Origin: Bradyrhizobium sp. CCH5-F6
Lineage (GTDB): Bacteria; Pseudomonadota; Alphaproteobacteria; Rhizobiales; Xanthobacteraceae
Length of the DNA stretch: 61,416 bases
Assembly: GCF_001556045.1 (NCBI RefSeq)
Contig: NZ_LSIC01000146.1
Location: 1 to 61,416 of the forward strand
Reading direction: 5' to 3'
In this document: in pieces, positions 42,937 through 51,278 of the stretch
Layout: each line of letters opens with the position of its first letter
Numbering within the stretch: position 1 is the stretch's first letter
The notes under the pieces: generated by a model
What the model was told of the DNA's origin: nothing
Database searches by the model: none
Seen by the model: only the letters and a program-made list of their open reading frames with translations
Translations under genes and position numbers: made by a program

Positions 42937-44412
42937 ATGACCAAACCGCCCGATTTCTCCGCTTTTCACCCAGATCCCACCGCACAGGGGATTACCCATG
43001 CCCCCGCGTCCCACCACCGCCCCGTTCGCTCCGGAATGGTGCTGACCGGTCTGTCGCTCGCCATCCTCCTCTCCCAGCTCGGCACCAACATCATCAATGT
43101 CGCCTTGCCGACGCTGGTGAAGGACCTCGGAGTCGACTTCGGTGCTGTTCAGTGGGTGGTGGTAAGTTACCTGCTCGTCGTCACCGCGTTGATCGTCGGT
43201 GTCGGCCGCTTCGGCGATCAGCTCGGCAAGAAGCGGCTCTATCTTTGGGGGCTCGCTATCTTCATGGCGGCCTCGGTGCTTTGCGCGCTCTCTGCCAACC
43301 TGCCGCTGCTGATCGCCGGCCGCGCCGGCCAGGGCCTCGGCGGCGCAATCCTGATGGCACTCTCCTTTGCCTTCGTCGGCGAAGTGTTCCCGAAGGAGCG
43401 CACGGGCTTTGCCATGGGCGTGCTCTCCACCATGGTGTCCTTCGGCATCGCGCTTGGACCCTCGCTCGGCTCGCTGGCGCTGGCCGCCTTCGGTTGGCAG
43501 ACGGTGTTCTGGGTGAACCTGCCCTTCGGTCTTCTCGCCTTCCTGCTGGTCAGTCGCCATCTACCGAATGCCGTCGACGCGCCGAAGCATCCGGTCTCGG
43601 CGGCGCGCTTCGACTGGCTCGGCACGATCCTGCTCGCCCTGACGCTTGGCGCCTACTCGCTCGCCATGACCTTGTCAGGCAAGCAGGGGTTCGCGTCGCC
43701 GCTCGTGCTTCAGCTCGGACTGGGCGCGCTCATCGGGCTCGCCCTGTTCCTCGCGGTACAGGTCAAGGCGCGCGCGCCGCTTCTGAAGCTGTCCATGTTC
43801 CGCAACGCGCTTCTCTCCACCAGCATGGTGATGAGCGTGCTCGTCTATGCGGTGATGATGGCGACGCTCGTACTCGGACCGTTCTTCCTGTCGAAGGCGC
43901 TGGGCCTCGACACCCGCATGGTCGGCCTCGTGATGACCGTCGGCCCGCTCGCCGCAGCCATCATGGGCGTGCCGGCCGGCACCGTCGCAGACCGCATCGG
44001 CGCCAAGCTCGCCATGGTCATCGGGCTGGCGCTGTTCACCATTGGTGCGTTCGCTATGTCGTGGGTGTCGCTCAGTGTTGGAGTTGCCACCTATATTGTC
44101 GCGATCCTGTTCATCAGCGTCGGTCTCGCCTTCTTCCAGACGCCGAACAACACCGCCGTCATGGCTGATGCGCGGCCCGAACAGCGCGGCCTCATCTCCG
44201 GTCTGCTGGCGCTCGCCCGCAATCTCGGTCTCATCACCGGCGCCTCGCTGATGGGTGCGCTGTTCGCCCATTCCGTCGGCGATGCGGCCTCGGCCACGCC
44301 CGACACCCTGGCGCAGGGCATGCGCTTCGCCTTCCGAATCGCGGCGGCCATGGCGGCGGCGGCGTTCCTTCTTTCCCTCACCACGCTTCGCCCGCGGCGG
44401 CGTCACACCTGA
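42937..44412 (+). CDS. DHA2-family MFS multidrug/siderophore transporter
   Basis: 491 residues from an ATG at 42937 with AGGA upstream; the ATG at 42901 is also possible. Fourteen-helix pattern, with the motif-A region GVGRFGDQLGKKRLYLWGLAIF and motif C-like GPSLGSLALAAFGWQTVFWVNLPFG after helix 5, typical of DHA2 drug exporters. It is divergent from LysR. The siderophore-interacting protein gene follows 23 bases later. A role in xenosiderophore or drug movement is inferred from context. Confidence 0.83.
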   Translation: MTKPPDFSAFHPDPTAQGITHAPASHHRPVRSGMVLTGLSLAILLSQLGTNIINVALPTLVKDLGVDFGAVQWVVVSYLLVVTALIVGVGRFGDQLGKKRLYLWGLAIFMAASVLCALSANLPLLIAGRAGQGLGGAILMALSFAFVGEVFPKERTGFAMGVLSTMVSFGIALGPSLGSLALAAFGWQTVFWVNLPFGLLAFLLVSRHLPNAVDAPKHPVSAARFDWLGTILLALTLGAYSLAMTLSGKQGFASPLVLQLGLGALIGLALFLAVQVKARAPLLKLSMFRNALLSTSMVMSVLVYAVMMATLVLGPFFLSKALGLDTRMVGLVMTVGPLAAAIMGVPAGTVADRIGAKLAMVIGLALFTIGAFAMSWVSLSVGVATYIVAILFISVGLAFFQTPNNTAVMADARPEQRGLISGLLALARNLGLITGASLMGALFAHSVGDAASATPDTLAQGMRFAFRIAAAMAAAAFLLSLTTLRPRRRHT

Positions 44413-44435
44413 CCCGGCAGCAAAGGATGATCCCC

Positions 44436-45209
44436 ATGCAACGGCAGAATTCACCATCATCGGGCGCCGAGCGCCCGGTCCCGCCCGAACGGCGCCTCAG
44501 AGTCTCGGAAGTGCGCGAGACCATAGAGATGAGCCCGCACATGCGGCGCATCACGCTTGCGTCGACGGCGCTGACGGACTTTCCCGTCCGCCGACCTGCG
44601 CAATGGGTCAAGGTCTTCGTGCCGACACCGGGGATCGAGAAGCCGAGCGGACGCGCCTACACCATCCGTCATTTCCGGGAGGACTTGTGCGAGATGGACA
44701 TCGACTTCGTACTCCACGGCGACGGCCCGTGCTCGATCTGGGCGCAGGCGGCAAGGCCGGGTGACGTCGTCCAGATCGCCGGACCGCGCGCCGGCTTCCG
44801 GCTTGACCCGGACCTCACGCACCTCTTGATCGGCGGTGACGAGACGGCGCTTCCCGCAATAGGCTCAATCCTTGAGTCTCTGCCGGCCGGTCTCTCCGTC
44901 GATGTTTTCCTAGAGATTCCCGAAGATGCCGACGTCCAGATCATCCATTCGAAAGCTGACGTCGAGGTTACTTGGCTCCCCCGCAACGGTCGGGAGGCAG
45001 GCGCAGCCACGGCGCTCGCCGAGGCGATGATCGCGGCAGAGTTGCCGGAACCCAAGAGCGAGGTCTGGTTTGCCGCAGAAGCTTCCGTCGTCCGCACCGT
45101 CCGCCGCCACTTCCAGCTCGACCGCGCCATCCCACGCACGAGGCTCACGATGTCCGGCTACTGGAAGAAGGGCGAGACTGATTTCCGTGATAGCGAGGGG
45201 GACCAGTGA
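44436..45209 (+). CDS. Siderophore-interacting protein (FAD-dependent ferric reductase)
   Basis: 257 residues from the ATG at 44436. The FAD-binding N-terminal region has RRITLASTALTDFPVRRPAQWVKVFVP and the diagnostic RAYTIRHFREDLCEMDIDFVLHGDGPCSIWAQAARPGDVVQIAGPRAGF. The C-terminal NAD(P)H domain has HLLIGGDETALPAIGSILESLPAG and SEVWFAAEASVVRTVRRHF. These ViuB-type enzymes release iron from imported ferric siderophores in the cytoplasm. It is probably co-transcribed with the MFS gene; no TonB receptor is in the window. Confidence 0.87.
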   Translation: MQRQNSPSSGAERPVPPERRLRVSEVRETIEMSPHMRRITLASTALTDFPVRRPAQWVKVFVPTPGIEKPSGRAYTIRHFREDLCEMDIDFVLHGDGPCSIWAQAARPGDVVQIAGPRAGFRLDPDLTHLLIGGDETALPAIGSILESLPAGLSVDVFLEIPEDADVQIIHSKADVEVTWLPRNGREAGAATALAEAMIAAELPEPKSEVWFAAEASVVRTVRRHFQLDRAIPRTRLTMSGYWKKGETDFRDSEGDQ

Positions 45210-45484
45210 TAGTTCGCGTGTCCAGAGAAGTCTCTTCTGGTCCATCCGAGCCTCGAGTTCGCCTGCAACTCGCCGAAGAGAGAGTGTGTGTGCCGCACTC
45301 GCTGCCGGACACAGCGCTTAGTGAAGCGACCGTCGGGGACCGCGCCCGGGTCGACGGCGCGATGCTCGATGTGATCACGATCGTTGACGGCTTGCTGCCG
45401 GGCCCCGGCCTCGGGGGCAACGGCGGTATTTGGTGCGCTGCGCCAGGTGATGATGAGAACTATGTCTACGCTATAGCCCTCTAA
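45206..45484 (+). pseudogene. Possible gene remnant containing the right direct repeat
   Basis: The 92-codon frame overlaps the siderophore gene stop by a few bases and ends with the right copy of the repeat (CAAPGDDENYVYAIAL). Only the final 20-30 residues look like real protein; the rest has poor codon character. It may be the 3' remnant of a gene whose other piece is the left repeat at 41795. The family is not known. Confidence 0.35.
45436..45484 (+). repeat. Diverged direct repeat, right copy
   Basis: Right copy of the 48-base direct repeat, 3.6 kb from the left copy, with the LysR, MFS and siderophore-interacting genes between them. Both copies end with an in-frame TAA in the same reading frame, so they share an ancestral coding end. 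The roughly 80% match argues against a very recent duplication. Confidence 0.65.
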
Positions 45485-45546
45485 ATCCGCCTAAATGCAC
45501 CCGCCCCGACGATCGGACAAAATTCCACCAAGCAAGGACTATCGCG

Positions 45547-46302
45547 ATGCATACATCATCTGAAGGATACAAGGCCGGTGCCACGGCCTATGTCAGCGGG
45601 CGACCTGGCTATCCGCCCGAGGCGCTGGACTGGTTGCGCGACATCGTGAGTGTCGGACCCGGCCGGAAGGTCTTGGAACTGGGTGCCGGCACCGGAAAGT
45701 TCATGTCCGTGCTGCGGCAATGCGGAGGAACGCTCGTTGCCGTTGAGCCCATCGATGCCATGCGCGCGCAACTTACGGCCGACTTTCCGGAGGTCGAGGC
45801 TCTGGCAGGTTCGGCGGAAGCCATCCCTTTGCCTGACGCGTCCGTTCATGCCGTCGTCTGCGCACAGGCCTTCCACTGGTTCGCAAACGCAGCCGCCTTG
45901 CAGGAGATCAGGCGGGTTCTCGCGCCGGGTGGCGTGCTGGGACTCATCTGGAACGGGCGGGATGAGACTGTGCCATGGGTCGCCGAACTGTCCACCATCA
46001 CGGACAAGTGGGAAGGAAATACGCCCCGCTACGTGACGGGCGAATGGCGTCGCGTATTTCCCGCACCGGGGTTTGAGTTTATCGATGAGCGCCATGCCCG
46101 CAATGCGCATGTCCGAACGGCAGAACAGGTCATTGTCAAAAGGACATTGTCCGTCAGTTTCATCGCGGCCCTGCCGCAGCAGAAACAGGCGGAAGTCGAA
46201 GAGCAGGTGCGGGCGCTGTTCGTGCGAACCCCTGAACTCTCAAAGGGCGGCGAAATTTCCTTCCCTTATAAGACGAGCATGTTTGCCTATCGTAAGGTGT
46301 AG
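45547..46302 (+). CDS. Class I SAM-dependent methyltransferase
   Basis: 251 residues. Motif I is VLELGAGTGKFMSVL (about 39-53), with the acidic residue of motif II in VAVEPIDAMRAQL, and motif III-like GSAEAIPLPDASVHAVVCAQAFHWF. The LIWNGRDETVPWVAELSTITDKWEG stretch is typical of the UbiE/Methyltransf_11 small-molecule group. The methyl acceptor is unknown. The gene lies after the repeat and starts with AAGGA upstream. Confidence 0.85.
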   Translation: MHTSSEGYKAGATAYVSGRPGYPPEALDWLRDIVSVGPGRKVLELGAGTGKFMSVLRQCGGTLVAVEPIDAMRAQLTADFPEVEALAGSAEAIPLPDASVHAVVCAQAFHWFANAAALQEIRRVLAPGGVLGLIWNGRDETVPWVAELSTITDKWEGNTPRYVTGEWRRVFPAPGFEFIDERHARNAHVRTAEQVIVKRTLSVSFIAALPQQKQAEVEEQVRALFVRTPELSKGGEISFPYKTSMFAYRKV

Positions 46303-46384
46303 CCAGGCCTGCCGTCAGGCAGGCTGGACTTGCTGCCTTGGACGACCCATAAGCTATTGTCCCAATAATCTATGGATCATCCAC

Positions 46385-47299
46385 ATGGATCCACTCAGCG
46401 ATGTGATTGCCCTGCTTCGGCCGAACACGGCCATCTCGAAGCCCATCTCCGGTCGAGGTGCATGGGCCGTGCGCTACGCCGCCCACGACGCCCCGGGCTT
46501 CACGATCATTCTGAAAGGCGAATGCTGGATTGCATTTGAGGGTGAGGAGCCCTTGAAGCTGGAGACGGGGGCATTTCTGCTGCTGCCCTCGACCCCAGCC
46601 TTTACCTTGAGCAATGACCCCGGCATGGCCGGAACGCCGACAGACCCGATGGATGTGCCCGTCCGCCATGGCGAGCAGGAGGGCGAAGCAGACTTCGAGT
46701 CGTTGGGCGGCACGTTTCGCATCGAGGCGGCGAACGCGCCGCTGCTGCTGGCCCTGTTGCCGCGCATGATCCATGTTCCTCCGTCCGAAGGGCGATCGGC
46801 ACGGCTTGGTCGGCTGATCGATATCATCGCGGAGGAGTGCCATGGCGCCGCGCCGGGCAAGGACATGATGCTCCAGCGCATGCTCGAAGTTCTTCTCATC
46901 GAGGCCCTTCGCTCGCAGGAAACGACGATGGGTGAAGGCCGCGCCGGTCTGCTGCATGGCATGCGCGATCCGGCTTTGGCGCGCGTGCTTGCTGCCATGC
47001 ATGCGGATGTGCGCGCGGACTGGACCGTGGCAAGCCTTGCCCGCATTGCCGGCCAATCGCGTTCCGCCTTTGCCGCGCGCTTCGGGGCGATACTTGGCTG
47101 CGGCCCGATCGAATATCTCGTCCGCTGGCGCATGGCGCTGGCCAAAGATGCATTGCTGCGCGGGGCAAAGACACTCGACCGGATCGCCGACGACATCGGC
47201 TACGAGTCCGCCAGCGCCTTCAGCACGGCGTTCCGCAAGCGGCTTGGCTGCCCGCCGGGACAATTTGCCCGGATAAATGGCAGCGCCAACCACGCCTGA
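46385..47299 (+). CDS. AraC-family regulator with cupin domain
   Basis: 304 residues. The N-terminal cupin-like domain (about 10-175) has SGRGAWAVRYAAHDAPGFTIILKGECWIAFEGEEPLKLETGAFLLLPSTPAFTLSND. The C-terminal DNA-binding part has HADVRADWTVASLARIAGQSRSAFAARFGAILGCGPIEYLVRWRMALAKDALLRGAKTLDRIADDIGYESASAFSTAFRKRLG, the two AraC HTH motifs. It is followed by an SDR gene; an inverted repeat lies between them. It probably activates that SDR gene. Confidence 0.85.
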   Translation: MDPLSDVIALLRPNTAISKPISGRGAWAVRYAAHDAPGFTIILKGECWIAFEGEEPLKLETGAFLLLPSTPAFTLSNDPGMAGTPTDPMDVPVRHGEQEGEADFESLGGTFRIEAANAPLLLALLPRMIHVPPSEGRSARLGRLIDIIAEECHGAAPGKDMMLQRMLEVLLIEALRSQETTMGEGRAGLLHGMRDPALARVLAAMHADVRADWTVASLARIAGQSRSAFAARFGAILGCGPIEYLVRWRMALAKDALLRGAKTLDRIADDIGYESASAFSTAFRKRLGCPPGQFARINGSANHA

Positions 47300-47331
47300 G
47301 ACCGATGCGCGAGCGACTTCCGTTGTCGATA

Positions 47332-47377
47332 TAGACGATTGAAAACAAAAAATGGATTTTTGATTATATATCGTCTA
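47332..47377. promoter_or_regulatory. Inverted repeat before the SDR gene
   Basis: TAGACGAT at 47332-47339 and ATCGTCTA at 47370-47377 form an eight-base inverted repeat around a 30-base AT-rich core that includes AAAACAAAAAATGGATTTTT. It lies in the 125-base gap between the AraC gene and the SDR gene. The site could be an operator for the AraC protein or another regulator. Confidence 0.45.
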
Positions 47378-47424
47378 GGTGATCGGGGCTATCAAGGGAG
47401 CATCCGAAACAAATGGAGGTTCCC

Positions 47425-48174
47425 ATGCAAACGATCCTGATCACCGGCACATCCTCTGGCTACGGCCTGGAGACGGCGCGCCATTTCCTCGACAAGGGCT
47501 GGACTGTCGTCGCAACGATGCGCCGCCCGGACCCCGGCCTTTTCCCTGCCTCACCCCGGCTGCGTCTTCTGCCGCTCGACGTGACGAATGACGAGAATAT
47601 CGCCGCCACCGTAGCAGCGGCGGGGCCGATCGACGTGTTGGTCAACAATGCCGGCATCGGCGTTGTCGGCGCGTTCGAGGCGACGCCCATGGCTCATGTC
47701 CGGAAGATCTTCGCCACCAACACGTTCGGTGTCATGGCCATGTGCCAGGCCATCATACCGCAGATGCGTGAACGCCGGTCCGGCGTGATCGTCAACGTGA
47801 CCTCGAGCGTGACGCTGGCCGCCATGCCGCTGGCGGCGGCCTACACCGCCAGCAAGCAGGCGATCGAGGGCTTTACCGGCTCGCTCGCGCATGAGCTTGA
47901 GTATTTCAATGTGCGCGCGAAGCTGATCGCGCCCGGCTATGCCCCCACGACGCGCTTCGCGCAGAATACGGACCTGAGGATCGAAGACCTGATCCCCCCT
48001 GCCTATGCCGGCTTCGCGACGCCCATCTTCGCGGAATTTGCCCACCCCGCCATGACAACGAAGGAAACGGAGGTCGCCGAGGCTATCTGGACCGCCGTTC
48101 ACGACTCGTCAGACCGGGTTCATTTTCCAGGTGGTGCCGACGCTGTCGCACTCTATGAAGCCCGTTATCGGTGA
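47425..48174 (+). CDS. SDR oxidoreductase
   Basis: 249 residues from an ATG at 47425 (GGAGG upstream); the ATG at 47413 overlaps this signal. The nucleotide motif is TGTSSGYG at about 7-14, NNAG at about 76-79, and the catalytic region VTSSVTLAAMPLAAAYTASKQAIEGFTGSLAHEL has the Ser, Tyr and Lys. It is similar to the short-chain dehydrogenases that occur next to AraC regulators. The substrate is unknown. Confidence 0.85.
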   Translation: MQTILITGTSSGYGLETARHFLDKGWTVVATMRRPDPGLFPASPRLRLLPLDVTNDENIAATVAAAGPIDVLVNNAGIGVVGAFEATPMAHVRKIFATNTFGVMAMCQAIIPQMRERRSGVIVNVTSSVTLAAMPLAAAYTASKQAIEGFTGSLAHELEYFNVRAKLIAPGYAPTTRFAQNTDLRIEDLIPPAYAGFATPIFAEFAHPAMTTKETEVAEAIWTAVHDSSDRVHFPGGADAVALYEARYR

Positions 48175-48393
48175 GCGCAAAAGCCTCCTGATCATCACAG
48201 GACAATCACATCGTGGCATCGGCCTCCCTGCCGGTGCCGCCTGTTCCTCTATGGCAGACACCGTCTGGGAACCCCAACTTTTCTCCGCCGAATGCCGCCG
48301 TCTTCTCTCCTTGTTGGAAGGATGGCGGTTCCGCGCGCGCTGCCCAGCGCACAGTCGGCAGCTATCGCGCATTCCAGCGTGCAATAAGGGGTT

Positions 48394-48470
48394 TGGCGCG
48401 CTCGGAAGGATTCGAACCTCCGACCCTCGGAATCGAAATCCGATGCTCTATCCAGCTGAGCTACGAGCGC
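48394..48470 (-). tRNA. tRNA-Arg (anticodon TCG)
   Basis: Minus-strand 77-nt cloverleaf: acceptor GCGCTCG pairs with CGAGCGC, D arm GCTCAGCTGGATAGAGC, anticodon stem TCGGA/TCCGA around TTTCGAT (anticodon TCG), T arm with GGTTCGAATCC. The 3' CCA is encoded. It reads Arg codons CGA/CGN. It ends facing the accessory-looking block at 41.8-48.2 kb, and tRNA 3' ends are common integration sites. Confidence 0.93.
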
Positions 48471-48618
48471 CCGGCCCGGGGATTGGACCGCAACCGACAT
48501 CGCCGGACCGTGGCTGGCGAGCCAGCACCGGGTGGCGTTCGGACGCGTTCGAATTAGCAGAGAGGCTGGCGAATAAAAAGCCCTTCCCGCCTCGATCGAG
48601 GCGGGACGCGGCCGGCTC

Positions 48619-49191
48619 TCACCAGGTCGTGTTGAAGAGACCGAAATGCGGCTGCTGCGCTACCCGCATCATCGGCCGGCCAGGCGGCGGCGACGGCTGC
48701 GTCCTGGCGACCTTGCGCTTGGGCTGAGCCTGGGTGGTCTGAGCCTGGGCCGGAGAAGCCTGCGGGACCTGGGCTGGGGCTTGGACTTGCTGAGCCTGAG
48801 CTTGCTGGGCCTGAGCCTGCAGCCTCGCGTCGGCCCTCCTGACTGCGGCGGTCTCGGCCTTCGGGGCCGGCGTGAACTGCGCGAACGTCTCGCGCACCCG
48901 CGTCTTGGCCGACATCTCGGCGAAAGCCGGCGACACGCCCTCCTGTACCGGCGGCTGTGGAGCCTCAACTGCGGCGGTCTTCACCGCGGGTGCGGCGATC
49001 GTCGGCTGGTTGGTGTCGAGCACGACTCTCTCAGGCAGGTGACGATCGGACCGGATTCGGATCAGGGGCTGGTCGTTGCTTGCGGTCGCGACGGCTTGCT
49101 CTACGGGCGCCGTCGGGAAAACGAAATCCGCCGCGAACAGCAGTGCGAGCAAAGCTCCACCGACGAAAATGAAATACCGAAAAATGGGCAT
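48619..49191 (-). CDS. Membrane-anchored Gln/Ala-rich protein of unknown function
   Basis: 190 residues. A single N-terminal hydrophobic segment (IFRYFIFVGGALLALLFAADFVFP) acts as a signal anchor. It is followed by a polar stretch with DRHLPERVVLDTNQPTI, then a coiled or extended AQAQQAQAQQVQ-type region (about 125-160) and a basic C-terminus ending QPHFGLFNTTW. No domain is recognised. The low-complexity part would allow length variation. Confidence 0.55.
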   Translation of the reverse strand: MPIFRYFIFVGGALLALLFAADFVFPTAPVEQAVATASNDQPLIRIRSDRHLPERVVLDTNQPTIAAPAVKTAAVEAPQPPVQEGVSPAFAEMSAKTRVRETFAQFTPAPKAETAAVRRADARLQAQAQQAQAQQVQAPAQVPQASPAQAQTTQAQPKRKVARTQPSPPPGRPMMRVAQQPHFGLFNTTW

Positions 49192-49350
49192 TGGCCGCGC
49201 TCCGCCCCCCGCATCCCCGCGTGGGCTATCCGCCTCAACAGGCGATCTCTCAATTGGTTCCTTGGCCAGCCTTCCGGTTCAAATGGCGATGCATGGTTTT
49301 TTGCCAAGGACCGAAAAGAGTAACTTTTCCGCTACCGGAACACGCCGCAT

Positions 49351-49971
49351 TTAGGCGCGGCGTGCTGCAACCAGCGAACATCTTGCCTGATCGGCATTCA
49401 CGTTAACGAAGCCGACGGGAACACGCACAAAAGTCTTGCGGCTCTTCATGCTGACGGGGTCCGCCAGCACGCGGCTGCGGTTGGTGAGATGGCTGCCGTC
49501 GCGCCGCGTGAAGGCGCAGACGATCTCGACATCCTTTACGGCATAGTCATTGTCGTTACGCAGCGTGAGCGTCACCAGGGCTTTGGAGCCGAGGCCGCCG
49601 CGGCGCCAGGTCTGCGATGAAATCCTGAGACGATCGAGTTCTGCCGTCGCCGGTGCTCGAGCTTCGGACGCCGGCGACGCGACCGCGGACGAATCGCCCG
49701 AGGGAGCTGCTTCCACAGCGGCCAGTTCCGGCCTCACCGGCTCAGCACTATTGCCTGGGGCAAGAGGCAACAGCATCCAGATGCCACAGCCGACAATGAT
49801 TGCCGCCATCAACCAAAGAACGCTCCGGCCAAACGAGACGCTCGCAATCGTCACGGCCCGGGCCAATCGTTCGCCGGTGCCGGCGAAGCGCCTCAATCCG
49901 ATCCGGTCGAGCGTGGCATTCATGGCTGCACCGTTCGCGACCGACGCACCATCAAGGACGGACTCGGCCAC
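49351..49971 (-). CDS. Membrane-anchored protein of unknown function
   Basis: 206 residues from a GTG at 49971 with AAGGT upstream. One hydrophobic helix (SFGRSVLWLMAAIIVGCGIWMLLPLAP, about 47-73) anchors it. The C-terminal domain (about 110-206) is a beta-sandwich-like domain: GSKALVTLTLRNDNDYAVKDVEIVCAFTRRDGSHLTNRSRVL and FVRVPVGFVNVNADQARCSLV, similar in style to FxLYD-type domains. Function unknown. Confidence 0.55.
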   Translation of the reverse strand: MAESVLDGASVANGAAMNATLDRIGLRRFAGTGERLARAVTIASVSFGRSVLWLMAAIIVGCGIWMLLPLAPGNSAEPVRPELAAVEAAPSGDSSAVASPASEARAPATAELDRLRISSQTWRRGGLGSKALVTLTLRNDNDYAVKDVEIVCAFTRRDGSHLTNRSRVLADPVSMKSRKTFVRVPVGFVNVNADQARCSLVAARRA

Positions 49972-49974
49972 TGC

Positions 49975-51018
49975 TTACCTTAATCCTGCAGAGGAACTAA
50001 GGTTCCCGCACGTGATGCGAGTCGGCAAGGACGGTGGCGACCACTGGCCGAGGCCGCTAACATCCGCCGCAAAATCGAAAGACCCGTTGGAGAACATGAA
50101 ATGCCGATCGCCGTCACCTGGGATCACGTCCATCTGCGCAGCCCCGATCCGGAGGCTACGGCGGCCTGGCTGCGGGACATCCTTGGTGGCGAGATCGTGC
50201 GCGCGCCCGGACGGATCGACGTGAACCTCGGCGGGGCCAGGATCTTCATCGCACCGCTCGAGGGCGACGGCGCCGTCAACCCGCCGCCCCCGCATCCGCA
50301 TCAGGGGCTCGACCATTTTGGTCTGACGGTGAAGGACATCGATGCCGTCGCCGCCGAGATCAAGGCCAAGGGAGTCACCTTCACGCGCGAGCCGACGACC
50401 ATCCGGCCCGGCGTGCGCATCTGTTTCATCCGCGGTCCAGAAGGCATCTCCATCGAGCTGCTCGAGCGCGACAGTAAATACACCTGACGCGGCGCCGGCA
50501 GTCTCGGGCTGCGACGGGGACGACTGACGCCTACCGGGCATAAAGCAGCGGATACTGACGCCCATGTAGCCGTAGATCGGCCAGACCATGGTGCGGCCCA
50601 CCCGGTTCGGCTCCGAGATCACGGCCTCCTCGGGCACGTCGACCCAGACGAGTTCCTGCTGCTGGCCGTCGAGCGCGTAGCCATAGCGCGGGACGCGGAC
50701 TCGATAGTGCCCATCCTTGCTGTCCCAGTCGGAATCGGAGAGCGCCGAACCGTCGGCATCGGAGCAGCAAGGCCCCTTGCCGCTGCGCAGACTGTCGAAC
50801 CATGCCTTCAATTCGGCATTGGTGTTGACGAACTGGCCGCGGTCGCGCGCGTGCCCCAAAGGGGCCAGGAGCGCAATCAAGGCAAAGGCAAATGCCAGCC
50901 TTGTCGGATTTCCCCGGCGTATCGCACGGCCGATCCGCCGTTGTTCGCTTCTGCAATTCGTGGGACGCGCACCGTACAGACGCGGCTCATCGCCGCCGGA
51001 ATCGATCCAGTTGCTCAC
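49975..51018 (-). CDS. Small secreted Cys protein, 3' end probably extended after loss of its stop
   Basis: The conserved part is about residues 35-160 (DRGQFVNTNAELKAWFDSLRSGKGPCCSDADG, GHYRVRVPRYGYALDG, MVWPIYGYMGVSIRCFMPG). From memory, relatives in Bradyrhizobium end just after RCFMPG. Here the frame continues for about 190 further codons, antisense through the VOC gene, until 49975. One missing base at about 50540 would explain this (inserting one base gives MPG then TAG). The start is ambiguous: GTG 51018 or ATG 51063, with a signal-peptide-like segment (RLAFAFALIALLAPLGHA). Confidence 0.5.
   Translation of the reverse strand: MSNWIDSGGDEPRLYGARPTNCRSEQRRIGRAIRRGNPTRLAFAFALIALLAPLGHARDRGQFVNTNAELKAWFDSLRSGKGPCCSDADGSALSDSDWDSKDGHYRVRVPRYGYALDGQQQELVWVDVPEEAVISEPNRVGRTMVWPIYGYMGVSIRCFMPGRRQSSPSQPETAGAASGVFTVALEQLDGDAFWTADETDAHAGPDGRRLAREGDSLGLDLGGDGIDVLHRQTKMVEPLMRMRGRRVDGAVALERCDEDPGPAEVHVDPSGRAHDLATKDVPQPGRRSLRIGAAQMDVIPGDGDRHFMFSNGSFDFAADVSGLGQWSPPSLPTRITCGNLSSSAGLR
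50101..50487 (+). CDS. VOC-family (glyoxalase/bleomycin-resistance fold) protein
   Basis: 128 residues, single VOC domain. VTWDHVHLRSPDPEATAAWLRDILGGEIVRAPGRIDVNLGGARIFIAPL with metal-ligand candidates His8/His-like and Glu, then HQGLDHFGLTVKDIDAVAAEIKAKGVTFTREPTTIRPGVRICFIRGPEGISIELLER. It binds a divalent metal and a small substrate or acts as a resistance protein. The whole gene lies antisense to the 3' part of the gene annotated next. Confidence 0.82.
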   Translation: MPIAVTWDHVHLRSPDPEATAAWLRDILGGEIVRAPGRIDVNLGGARIFIAPLEGDGAVNPPPPHPHQGLDHFGLTVKDIDAVAAEIKAKGVTFTREPTTIRPGVRICFIRGPEGISIELLERDSKYT

Positions 51019-51278
51019 GTTCGTTTTGCTCCAGCACCCCGCGGCCAGTGCAACAATGATCATGCATTTCGCGGGCCAACTCTGATTAGCAACGGCGGGC
51101 CTCGCCTCATCATCAGGCCGTCGTGACGGCCTCACGCGCAAGCCGGGACAACGACGGCTCGCCGCTCCAGGCTCCGCGACCGGCCGGCAAACTGCCGCGT
51201 TGCGCGAGGTGATGACCTTTGGCATAAAAGCCGGACCGGTTGCGCCATTGGGCGATGGCGGCCGACCTGCGGGACGTT

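Noticed and set aside
42639..44168. 509-codon plus-strand open frame
   Set aside because: It overlaps the MFS gene in another frame and starts inside the LysR coding region.
45206..45484. Treating the 92-codon frame as an intact gene
   Set aside because: Its start overlaps the upstream gene, only the C-terminal part looks protein-like, and that part is shared with the remote repeat; it was kept as a possible remnant only.
41000..49000. Prophage or conjugative island
   Set aside because: No integrase, transposase, portal, terminase or relaxase is present, so only a weak island hypothesis based on the tRNA and direct repeats is kept.
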